DNA from: an uncultured Clostridia bacterium | GTDB taxonomy: Bacteria; Bacillota; Clostridia; UBA1381; UMGS1253 | Assembly (NCBI GenBank): GCA_937892135.1 | Contig: CALAUK010000208.1 | Coordinates: 1-5,914 of the forward strand | Reading direction: 5' to 3' | DNA: 5,914 bases | Notes under the pieces: generated by a model | What the model was told of the DNA's origin: nothing | The model's input: only the letters and a program-made list of their open reading frames with translations | Database searches by the model: none | In this document: one piece after another, positions 1-5,720 of the stretch | How the letters are laid out: each line of letters begins with the position of its first letter | How positions within the stretch are numbered: position 1 is the first letter of the stretch | Made by a program: the position numbers and the translations under genes

Positions 1-497
1 GCAGAATATGGTGGCTTACTTTCAAGCAGTGCATCATAATCTCTAATACTTGCAACAAACATACCGCCAGTCGCTAACATACTTGTTATACTCTTGACAG
101 CAATTTCCAAATCACTTTTTGAAAGCATATGCGGCAAAGCATTATCCATATTAATGACAATGTCAAACTGGCTTTTAAATGTTTTAGATAATGCACGAAA
201 GTCGGCATTTTCAAAATAAATTTTCACATTGTTTTTTATAGCTCTCCTCTTTGCCTCTTCAAGCTCGCCCTCGCTTATATCAGAAGCCGTTACATTATAT
301 CCCAAAGCCGCAAGCCCTATCGCCTGAGTTCCAATACCACAAGCACAATCAAGGATTCGGGCTTTATTATCATATCCGTTATCTTTGAATAATTTATCTA
401 AAATCAAAGCTTGTTCTTTTATTGTGGCTTGCCAATCAAGAAAAAGTTTATCATATTGCGAAGCCAAATTATCATAAAAGCTTTGTATGATATCCAT
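1..497 (-). CDS. Class I SAM-dependent methyltransferase, 3' end beyond the window
   Basis: The first 165 residues of a Rossmann-fold methyltransferase are visible, and the frame stays open to the window edge. Motif I is clear at residues 48-57 (ILDCACGIGT). The acidic residue ending beta-2 is D73 (ASDIS), D99 lies in the NADF segment, and the motif IV region is FDIVINMDNA at 111-120, followed by a GGMFVAS strand at 144-150. The N-terminal YDNLASQYD segment resembles the helix that opens glycine/sarcosine-type and other small-molecule N-methyltransferases. It is expected to transfer a methyl group from S-adenosylmethionine in the cytoplasm; the acceptor cannot be read from this part. The ATG at 495-497 is supported by GGAAGGG at 507-513, 9 bases upstream. 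It lies 57 bases after the small membrane-protein gene on the same strand, so the two may be cotranscribed. The missing end reflects the window, not visible damage. Confidence 0.88.
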   Translation of the reverse strand, partial: MDIIQSFYDNLASQYDKLFLDWQATIKEQALILDKLFKDNGYDNKARILDCACGIGTQAIGLAALGYNVTASDISEGELEEAKRRAIKNNVKIYFENADFRALSKTFKSQFDIVINMDNALPHMLSKSDLEIAVKSITSMLATGGMFVASIRDYDALLESKPPYS

Positions 498-554
498 ATC
501 GGTATTCCCTTCCACATTTCAATTTTTTATAAATCTCGATACTGTATACTAAAA

Positions 555-917
555 TCATTTGCTCCATATCAGATTTCCAATTTCATATTCACCATTTAAA
601 GCAATGCCACTGTAAATTTCTTTGCCGTCTGTCGAAACAAAAAAATCACCTATGTATGACATATGGCTGTTGTTAACGAGCCACGAAGCGCGTATAACAT
701 AATATTCCTTTTCATCTTTTTCGATAGTTTCCGTAAAACCAAAGGAAAATTTAAACCCCGTGTTTTCGTCTTTTTCGCCTAAAACAGAGTAGCATAACTT
801 TTCTGCATCCTCAGCTGTTATATTTTGATTCCGGTTCACAAGCTGATAATGATACAAAATGCCACTAACCACAAAAATTAAAATTATAACAATGGCGATA
901 ATATATATTTTTCTCAT
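555..917 (-). CDS. Small membrane-anchored extracytoplasmic protein, unknown function
   Basis: This gene encodes 120 residues that I cannot assign to a named family. One hydrophobic segment at about residues 4-23 acts as a signal anchor or uncleaved signal peptide. There is no lipobox cysteine, so it is not a lipoprotein, and the rest should face outward. The soluble part starts with a helix-like ITAEDAEKLC (33-42), followed by alternating strand-like segments (YYVIRASWL, 72-80; IGDFFVSTDGKEIYSG, 89-104). This helix-then-strands order with a DGKE turn recalls PepSY-like domains, but that is inference. The ATG at 915-917 has a GAGG site at 926-929, 8 bases upstream, and a good promoter lies at 960-988. 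It is probably the first gene of a unit that includes the methyltransferase downstream. Confidence 0.75.
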   Translation of the reverse strand: MRKIYIIAIVIILIFVVSGILYHYQLVNRNQNITAEDAEKLCYSVLGEKDENTGFKFSFGFTETIEKDEKEYYVIRASWLVNNSHMSYIGDFFVSTDGKEIYSGIALNGEYEIGNLIWSK

Positions 918-959
918 TCACATTACCTCGTCAAATATTCTCAAATTCTATACATTATA

Positions 960-988
960 ATTTTACCATAAAATATCTCTTTTTTCAA
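960..988 (-). promoter_or_regulatory. Sigma-A promoter for the small membrane-protein gene
   Basis: On the minus strand there is TTGAAA (983-988), a 17-base spacer (966-982) and TAAAAT (960-965). The bases before the -10 are TGG, giving an extended -10 (TGnTAAAAT). The -10 lies 42 bases upstream of the ATG at 917. It stands back-to-back with the galE promoter in a 168-base divergent spacer. Confidence 0.65.
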
Positions 989-1016
989 TAATGACTTTAA
1001 TTTTGTATTATACCTA

Positions 1017-1045
1017 TTGAATTTTTTCCTGTAATATGGTAAAAT
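1017..1045 (+). promoter_or_regulatory. Sigma-A promoter for galE
   Basis: TTGAAT (1017-1022), a 17-base spacer and TAAAAT (1040-1045), again preceded by TGG as an extended -10. The start codon at 1086 lies 40 bases after the -10, leaving room for a short leader with the AAAGGAG ribosome binding site at 1071-1077. Confidence 0.7.
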
Positions 1046-1085
1046 ATGAATAAGCTAAAATATACAAAGCAAAGGAGTGCATAAA

Positions 1086-2075
1086 ATGAAACTTTTAGTT
1101 TTAGGCGGTGCGGGCTATATCGGCTCACACACAGCATTAGAGCTTATAAAAAACGGTCACGATGTTGTTGTGGCTGATAATCTTGTAACAGGCTACGAAA
1201 AAGCAATTCCCGAAAAAGCAGTTTTTTACAAAGGCGATTTAAGAGATTTTGATTTTCTCGATAACCTTTTCAAGAAAGAAAAATTTGATGCAGTAATCCA
1301 TTTTGCAGCTTTCTCTCTTGTTGGTGAAAGTGTTACAAATCCTATTAAATACTACGACAATAACCTTTGCGGAACAAAGGTTTTATTAGATGCGATGATT
1401 AAAAATAATGTTGATAAAATAGTTTTTTCATCTACTGCCGCAACATACGGCGAGCCCGAGAATATTCCGATTCTTGAAACTGACAGAACACTTCCCACAA
1501 ACCCCTATGGTGAGACCAAGCTTGCTATGGAGAAAATGTTTATGTGGGCGTCTAAGGCTCATAATTTAAGATATGTATCTCTTCGTTATTTTAACGCCTG
1601 CGGTGCGGATATGTCAGCCAAAATCGGCGAGGCTCATAATCCCGAAAGCCACCTTATTCCTTTAGTGCTTCAGGTGCCAAACGGCAAGCGCGAGGCAATT
1701 TCCATTTTCGGAACAGATTATGATACTCCCGACGGAACTTGCATAAGAGACTATATCCATGTAAACGATTTAGCAAAGGCGCATATGAAAGCAGCTGCCT
1801 ACCTTGAAAATGGTGGCGAAAGCAATATATTCAATTTAGGAAACGGCGTTGGATATTCAGTGCTTGAGGTTATAGAGACTTCAAGAAAAGTAACAGGCCA
1901 CCCCATTCCTGCAAAAGAGGAGCCTCGTCGTGCAGGCGACCCTGCAAGGCTTGTGGCATCAAGCAAAAAAGCAAAAGATGTTTTAGGTTGGGAGCCTGAA
2001 ATTAAAAGCCTGGAGGCTATAATTGAAAGTGCTTGGAATTGGCATAAAACGCATCCTGACGGATACGAAAAATAA
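1086..2075 (+). CDS. galE: UDP-glucose 4-epimerase
   Basis: This NAD-dependent extended short-chain dehydrogenase/reductase interconverts UDP-glucose and UDP-galactose in the cytoplasm, serving the Leloir pathway and supplying UDP-galactose for polysaccharides. The 329 residues match the usual GalE length. Visible marks are the NAD-binding GGAGYIG (7-13), ADNLVTG (30-36) after beta-2, GDLRD (50-54), HFAAFSLVGES (72-82), FSSTAATYG (114-122), the catalytic YxxxK at Y141/K145 (NPYGETK), LRYFNACGAD (166-175), and CIRDYIHVNDLA (219-230). The catalytic serine position of E. coli GalE is threonine here (T117), a conservative swap that I believe also occurs in other bacterial epimerases. A GTG at 1077 is in frame, but it overlaps the ribosome binding site AAAGGAG (1071-1077). 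The ATG at 1086, 8 bases after that site, is therefore preferred. It has its own promoter and terminator, so it is probably monocistronic; no other gal genes are in view. Confidence 0.96.
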   Translation: MKLLVLGGAGYIGSHTALELIKNGHDVVVADNLVTGYEKAIPEKAVFYKGDLRDFDFLDNLFKKEKFDAVIHFAAFSLVGESVTNPIKYYDNNLCGTKVLLDAMIKNNVDKIVFSSTAATYGEPENIPILETDRTLPTNPYGETKLAMEKMFMWASKAHNLRYVSLRYFNACGADMSAKIGEAHNPESHLIPLVLQVPNGKREAISIFGTDYDTPDGTCIRDYIHVNDLAKAHMKAAAYLENGGESNIFNLGNGVGYSVLEVIETSRKVTGHPIPAKEEPRRAGDPARLVASSKKAKDVLGWEPEIKSLEAIIESAWNWHKTHPDGYEK

Positions 2076-2109
2076 AAGAGAGGGTTTAAGCCCTCTCTTT
2101 TATTTTTCG
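2066..2109. terminator. Bidirectional terminator shared by galE and the convergent transporter operon
   Basis: Perfect 19-base inverted repeat: arms 2066-2084 and 2091-2109 with a 6-base loop (TTTAAG). The core GAGAGGG/CCCTCTC stem is flanked by A/T runs, so each strand sees a GC-rich hairpin followed by a T-rich tract. The galE stop (2073-2075) and the stop of the opposing 92-residue gene (2100-2102, minus) lie at mirror positions in the arms. Confidence 0.92.
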
Positions 2110-2378
2110 CTTTTTTTCTTTCCTATCGCGAGTGATTTTTCTCCATTTAAGTATATAATAACAAGACCTAACAAAACCAATATGTTAGTAAATTTAATAA
2201 CTATCGCGAAAAAGGTTTTGTATATAAATGTACAAATCAGTGCCGCTGTCTCTCCGCCGATTATCAAAGCAGCAACATATCCAAAGAATGTTATTCCGCC
2301 TAAAAACACACTTATTAAAATCCCGTAACCAAAAACTATTTTAAGCCAGTCCGCTATCTTTTTTAACTTCTCTTTCAT
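2100..2378 (-). CDS. Small membrane protein, candidate partner of the TRAP-type permease
   Basis: This gene encodes 92 residues, strongly hydrophobic between short charged ends. There is a basic amphipathic start (KEKLKKIADWLK), a hydrophobic stretch at about 14-41, another at about 44-78 that could form one long or two short helices, and a lysine-rich tail (KKKSEK). The YVAALIIGGETAALI segment (34-48) looks like a designed turn between helices. The ATG at 2376-2378 has an excellent AAGGAGG site (2386-2392, minus) that overlaps the stop codon of the upstream permease gene, so translation is closely coupled. Position and hydrophobicity suggest the small-subunit (DctQ) role of TRAP transporters. 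However, DctQ proteins usually have four helices and about 150-190 residues, so this would be a reduced or unrelated partner. The partnership is inference from context; no catalytic or binding motif is visible. Confidence 0.8.
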   Translation of the reverse strand: MKEKLKKIADWLKIVFGYGILISVFLGGITFFGYVAALIIGGETAALICTFIYKTFFAIVIKFTNILVLLGLVIIYLNGEKSLAIGKKKSEK

Positions 2379-2390
2379 ATTCCTACCTCC

Positions 2391-3749
2391 TTATATACCA
2401 AGAATCGGAAGCCATCCCATAAGAACAATTACCTCAAGGGCAAACTGCGCTGCTACCCACCAAAGATTATTCTTAAATGTTTTAGAAAAATCCGATTCTG
2501 CCAGAGTCATTCCTGCATACATACCAAGTCCTAACGGAGGAGTTATTCCGCACATAACACCGCAGATACAAGGAAGCATTGCCGCCGACAATAAAGCAGA
2601 GCAACCAACGCTTTCTAAAACAGTTATAAATACCGAGCCGAAAATAACAATTAAAGATGAGCCCGGAACAACCATTCCCATAAAGCAGGTTATTGCACAA
2701 ACCGCAACAACTGTGCCAAACTTACCGAAACTCCAGCTTGAGATAATTTCGCCCATTTCCTCTGCTACATTGATATCTTTAAACAAAGAACCAATCATAT
2801 ATCCAAACACGCAAACTCCAATAGTTGGTGCAATAGATTTTACAGCTCCTGCATACATTTTTGCAAGGTTTTTTATTTTAATCAAAGACCTGTCACGGCA
2901 GATAATACATGCATAAAAAGATGCAACACCGCCCGCAAACAGCAAAACAGAACTTGACAAATACTTTGCCCCGTCAGCCCCTAATCTCTCTGTAAAGAAA
3001 TTATCTTTACACAAGTAATCAAAAACAAAGGGCAACAGAATAATCACAGGAAGCAAAAGTCCCTGCCATCCCTCTTTTATAGCCTGTTTGAAGGTAGGTA
3101 TATCTTCTTTTCTCATAGGCTCAACATTGTAGTGTTTACAAAAGCTCCACACCATAACAATTCTTTGCAAAATAAACCATAAGGAGATTCCCCACAAAAT
3201 AATCCAGAACTTGCCTATTGTAAGATTCTCTTCAGGATACAAAGCTGTATACGCCCCCAATGCAACAACAATATTTGATGACGGCGGAATCATATTTCCC
3301 ATATAGCTTGAATTACTAACAATGTTCGCCGAAAGCTCAGGCGGAAATCCCGAGCGTTTCATTGCAGGAACAGTTATCGCACCGGTTGCCATAACATTTC
3401 CGGGGCCCGAGCCTGAAAATGCGCCCATAAAAGCACTTGAGACAACCGCCGCATAGCCCGCGCCTCCCCTTAGTCTTCCTATTAAAGATAAAATAACTCC
3501 AATACAGCTGTCAACAATTTTCGTTTTTGTCATAAGAATTGACATCGCAACAAACGTCACCATAGAATAGAGCAAAGATGTTGACAAGGCCTCATCAATA
3601 TAAGTCCACACATTTGTCCAGTTTCCGCTTATGGTTACAAGCAAAAGAAAACTTAAGAAAACTGCCTCATAAATCGGCCTTTTTAAAACCGTAAACATGA
3701 TTATGATTGCTATTAACATAATAGCTAAGTACATAAGTGATATCGGCAC
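2391..3749 (-). CDS. TRAP-type transporter large permease (DctM-like)
   Basis: A 452-residue polytopic membrane protein. Members of the DctM family (ion transporter superfamily) form the transport channel of TRAP systems, which import organic acids driven by sodium or proton gradients. Supporting features are GGAGYAAVVSSAFMG (95-109), SGPGNVMATGAITVPAM (114-130), the hairpin-loop signature GNMIPPSSN (151-159), and its pseudo-symmetric counterpart GITPPLGLGMYAG (401-413), close to the C-terminus as expected. The predicted start is GTG at 3747-3749, 9 bases after GGAG in the leader; the first in-frame ATG (3734) is too far from it. A perfect consensus promoter lies upstream and a LysR regulator is divergent. 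No solute-binding protein gene (DctP or TAXI type) occurs in the window, so substrate and even TRAP dependence remain open. A stand-alone DctM-like carrier is the main alternative. Confidence 0.88.
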   Translation of the reverse strand: MPISLMYLAIMLIAIIIMFTVLKRPIYEAVFLSFLLLVTISGNWTNVWTYIDEALSTSLLYSMVTFVAMSILMTKTKIVDSCIGVILSLIGRLRGGAGYAAVVSSAFMGAFSGSGPGNVMATGAITVPAMKRSGFPPELSANIVSNSSYMGNMIPPSSNIVVALGAYTALYPEENLTIGKFWIILWGISLWFILQRIVMVWSFCKHYNVEPMRKEDIPTFKQAIKEGWQGLLLPVIILLPFVFDYLCKDNFFTERLGADGAKYLSSSVLLFAGGVASFYACIICRDRSLIKIKNLAKMYAGAVKSIAPTIGVCVFGYMIGSLFKDINVAEEMGEIISSWSFGKFGTVVAVCAITCFMGMVVPGSSLIVIFGSVFITVLESVGCSALLSAAMLPCICGVMCGITPPLGLGMYAGMTLAESDFSKTFKNNLWWVAAQFALEVIVLMGWLPILGI

Positions 3750-3803
3750 TAAAACACACTCCTTTAAACCTTTTGGTTATTATTCTTATATCTTTTCAGT
3801 TAT

Positions 3804-3832
3804 ATTATATTTATTCCTCACCTACTTGTCAA
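3804..3832 (-). promoter_or_regulatory. Perfect consensus sigma-A promoter of the transporter operon
   Basis: On the minus strand there is TTGACA (3827-3832), exactly 17 bases (3810-3826), then TATAAT (3804-3809). Both hexamers match the consensus fully. The GTG start of the permease is 55 bases beyond the -10. The spacer from this -35 to the divergent regulator's -35 (3852) is only 19 bases, so a factor bound there could affect both promoters. Confidence 0.85.
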
Positions 3833-3851
3833 TATATTTTTGCATTTTATC

Positions 3852-3880
3852 TTGAATTTTTTTCTTTTTTCGGTTATTAT
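3852..3880 (+). promoter_or_regulatory. Sigma-A promoter of the LysR-type regulator gene
   Basis: TTGAAT (3852-3857), a 17-base spacer and TATTAT (3875-3880), followed by AAAGGA (3899-3904) and the ATG at 3914. The divergent arrangement with the transporter promoter is typical of LysR-type loci. I could not fix a specific T-N11-A operator because the spacer is too AT-rich. Confidence 0.65.
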
Positions 3881-3913
3881 TAAAGTGATTGTTTAGCGAA
3901 AGGATTGGTTTTA

Positions 3914-4822
3914 ATGAACAACAAGCAGCTTAAATATGCTATTGAGCTTTCTAAATCACTGAATTTTTCTCAGGTTGCTTCAAAGCTTGGGATTTCTCAG
4001 CCTGCCTTAAGTAAGCAGATTATAGCACTTGAAAAAGAGCTTGGTGTTACATTGTTCGACAGAAAAAAAAGCCCCCTGGAGCTTACAGCCGCAGGAGAAC
4101 ACTTTTTTTCCGAGGCTCAGGATTTATTATACAGAGAAGAGCAGCTTTATCGCTCTATGGAAGATTTCAACAAAGGAACTAAAGGCCGTCTTGTTATTGG
4201 TATCTCCCCTTTCAGAAGTCTGTATCTTCTTCCTGAAGCGATAAGAAAATTTAAAGAAAAGTATCCGGGAGTAAAAATTGTTTTAAAAGAAGAAGGAAGC
4301 GCACTCCTCAGGACTAATGCGTGCGAAGGAAAATATGATTTAGCCATTGTAAACCTTCCCGTTGATGAGTCTGTGTTAGATGTTATCACACTTGAACAGG
4401 ATACTCTTGTCCTTGCAGTGCCCAAGAAAATGAGAAATCTTTTAGGTGATTTCTCAGGAGAAAGACTTTCGCAGATTGATTTTAAATATTTAAGCAATTT
4501 ACCGTTTATAGTTGTAAGCAAATCTCAGGAAATGCGTCAGCTGTTTGAAAAAAATTGTGCTGCCTCAGGCATACGGGCAAATATTACTATGGAGGTTGTA
4601 GGTCTTACAACAGCGTGGGCAATGGTTCAGGCAGGCGCAGGCGCAACTCTTTTGCCTTTACAGTTTGTTGAAAATATGAATTTTAAGGATAATGTTGATT
4701 TATTTATTCCAAAATGCGATACAAATGTCCGTCAGCCTGCAATCGTAACAAGGCACGGTCAGTTCCTTTCAGAATATGCAAAATATTTTATAAAGCTTTT
4801 AACGGACAAGGATAACATTTAA
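3914..4822 (+). CDS. LysR-type transcriptional regulator
   Basis: 302 residues, the standard LysR-family size. The N-terminal winged helix-turn-helix covers residues 1-62, with the recognition region FSQVASKLGISQPALSKQI (18-36), the wing motif LFDRKKSPLELTAAG (47-61), and a linker helix to about 88. The effector-binding domain runs from GRLVIGISPF (91-100) to the end, with periplasmic-binding-protein-like segments YDLAIVNLP (141-149) and the AGAGATLLP turn (240-248). These regulators usually act as tetramers and often need a small-molecule co-inducer. The target is most likely the divergent transporter operon, and the inducer plausibly its substrate; both are inferences from layout. An upstream in-frame TTG at 3905 abuts AAAGGA (3899-3904), so the ATG at 3914, 9 bases after that site, is the better start. 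Confidence 0.94.
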   Translation: MNNKQLKYAIELSKSLNFSQVASKLGISQPALSKQIIALEKELGVTLFDRKKSPLELTAAGEHFFSEAQDLLYREEQLYRSMEDFNKGTKGRLVIGISPFRSLYLLPEAIRKFKEKYPGVKIVLKEEGSALLRTNACEGKYDLAIVNLPVDESVLDVITLEQDTLVLAVPKKMRNLLGDFSGERLSQIDFKYLSNLPFIVVSKSQEMRQLFEKNCAASGIRANITMEVVGLTTAWAMVQAGAGATLLPLQFVENMNFKDNVDLFIPKCDTNVRQPAIVTRHGQFLSEYAKYFIKLLTDKDNI

Positions 4823-4931
4823 ATTAGCCACAGTAAAAACACGAACTGTCATTGTCGTTAGTTAATCAAACTCACCTGCACAAGCCACAATGATTTTGTT
4901 TAAAATAAGAATCTACCTAATATTACAACGC

Positions 4932-4966
4932 AAAAGCACCGATTTTATATTAAAATCGGTGCTTTT
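4932..4966. terminator. Strong intrinsic terminator after the LysR gene
   Basis: A perfect 16-bp stem (4932-4947 with 4951-4966) and a 3-base loop, with GCACCGAT/ATCGGTGC in the middle and A/T runs at the ends. On the plus strand it continues into TATCTTTT, so it ends transcription from the regulator. It also lies 33 bases after the stop of the minus-strand gene at 5000 and can serve it, although the T-tract on that side is short and mostly inside the stem. The bases between 4823 and 4931 hold no gene that I can see. Confidence 0.9.
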
Positions 4967-4999
4967 TATCTTTTGCCTATCCAGCAAGCCTGATCATAA

Positions 5000-5535
5000 T
5001 TACGGTTTAATTGACATTACGCGTATTGTTCCGTTATATGCGGCAGCCCAATAAACTCTTCCGTTATGATAAATCGGATCTTCGTAAGAATTCAGTTGCA
5101 TATTTCTGCCTAACGAGGTGATGGGCTTTAGAATTTCTCCGGAATTGGACAAAACAGTGTAGAACGCTTCGCATTTACCATTATTATATTCATTCCAGAG
5201 TATCACAATCTTGTCACCCGCTACAACCGAATGCGGCGCAACAACATCTCTGTCTGTATAATTCGTAATCCAATGCACACCATAATCCGTTACCGGTGTT
5301 AACGGAGAATTACTGTTATCATTAATATCAAAGGATATATGGCCGCTGCGCTTTACACCGCCGACAAACATATCACTTGTTATTTCTCTTGCATTAGGAT
5401 CAAATATCTGCACAAATAAGTTTTGTTTTTCTGTCATTGCTTTTTCGCTAAGTGATTTTGCAGATGCGCCTATCAAAACAACACCTCTGTTTGTTTCAGC
5501 CAAGCCACCGAGCTGTGCATATGTTTTGTTTACTA
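5000..5535 (-). pseudogene. C-terminal fragment of a putative extracellular beta-rich protein, 5' end lost
   Basis: From about residue TYAQLGGLAE onward (near 5524) the frame reads as coherent protein of about 175 residues. It contains GGLAETNRGVVLIGAS, a SLSEKAM(T)EKQNLFVQIFDP stretch, TDYGVHWITNY, DKIVILWNEYNNGK, LNSYEDPIYHNGRVYW and a final strand ending MSIKP. Alternating strands with G/N/D turns and repeated aromatic residues resemble the last blades of a beta-propeller or similar surface domain. I do not recognise a named family. No ribosome binding site precedes any start: the in-frame ATG at 5540-5542 sits directly after a TATAAT box, and upstream codons belong to unrelated DNA. The full gene therefore seems truncated at its 5' end, by recombination or by an assembly join. 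The frame stays technically open to an in-frame start at 5803, but those extra ~90 residues are not credible. The left boundary is firm (TAA at 5000-5002) and the right boundary is approximate. Confidence 0.6.
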
Positions 5536-5542
5536 CATACAT

Positions 5543-5551
5543 ATTATACCA
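5543..5551 (-). promoter_or_regulatory. Extended -10 element (TGGTATAAT) beside the truncated gene
   Basis: On the minus strand TATGGTATAAT ends at 5543. The -10 is perfect and carries the TGn extension, but the hexamer 17 bases upstream is poor (TAGATT). It would start transcription near 5536, just downstream of the nearest in-frame ATG, so it could transcribe the fragment but not initiate translation there. It may belong to the inserted or repeated segment rather than to the gene. Confidence 0.4.
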
Positions 5552-5609
5552 TAAGAGGAAAGAAAAATCTACCTCATTGTGTAAACGAATTGTTAACTCT
5601 AGTTCATAA

Positions 5610-5712
5610 TTCAGCCCTCGGTCAACCGATGTGGTTGACCTTGGAGACAAGGGCGTTGACACCCTTGTGGCTGAAAGCCCAAACGGACTTGCAGCCGTTC
5701 GCCTTTTCGGCG
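5610..5712. repeat. Hairpin-dense segment with a possible three-way junction
   Basis: Nested inverted repeats that can all form together: TTCAGCC (5610-5616) with GGCTGAA (5669-5675), enclosing GGTCAACC/GGTTGACC (5620-5627/5633-5640, loop 5) and ACAAGGG/CCCTTGT (5647-5653/5662-5668, loop 8). Further on are AACGG/CCGTT (5682-5686/5695-5699) and CGCC/GGCG (5700-5703/5709-5712). The first three stems give a compact three-way junction. The segment separates two unrelated gene fragments and contains no credible coding sequence, so it may be a dispersed intergenic repeat, the structured end of a mobile element, or a noncoding RNA. The strand of action is unknown. Confidence 0.55.
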
Positions 5713-5720
5713 AGAGCCAC

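Noticed and set aside
411..599. Plus-strand open frame of 62 residues
   Set aside because: It is antisense to the start of the methyltransferase gene and the end of the membrane-protein gene, both of which have good starts and motifs.
2023..2328. Plus-strand open frame across the galE end and the terminator
   Set aside because: It overlaps the galE C-terminus, passes through the perfect terminator palindrome and is antisense to the 92-residue gene.
2482..2916. Short frames on both strands inside the permease gene
   Set aside because: They are shadows of the DctM-like gene. The minus-strand one is a cysteine-rich frame-shifted reading of conserved permease sequence.
3833..3851. LysR operator (T-N11-A dyad) between the divergent -35 boxes
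   Set aside because: Many T-N11-A matches are possible in such AT-rich DNA and none forms a convincing dyad, so no site is called.
4147..4521. Minus-strand open frame of 124 residues inside the LysR gene
   Set aside because: It is a shadow of the well-supported LysR coding sequence, with no promoter, ribosome binding site or recognisable domain.
4823..4931. Small gene or RNA between the LysR gene and its terminator
   Set aside because: Stop codons occur in all useful frames and I see no promoter or stable structure before the terminator at 4932.
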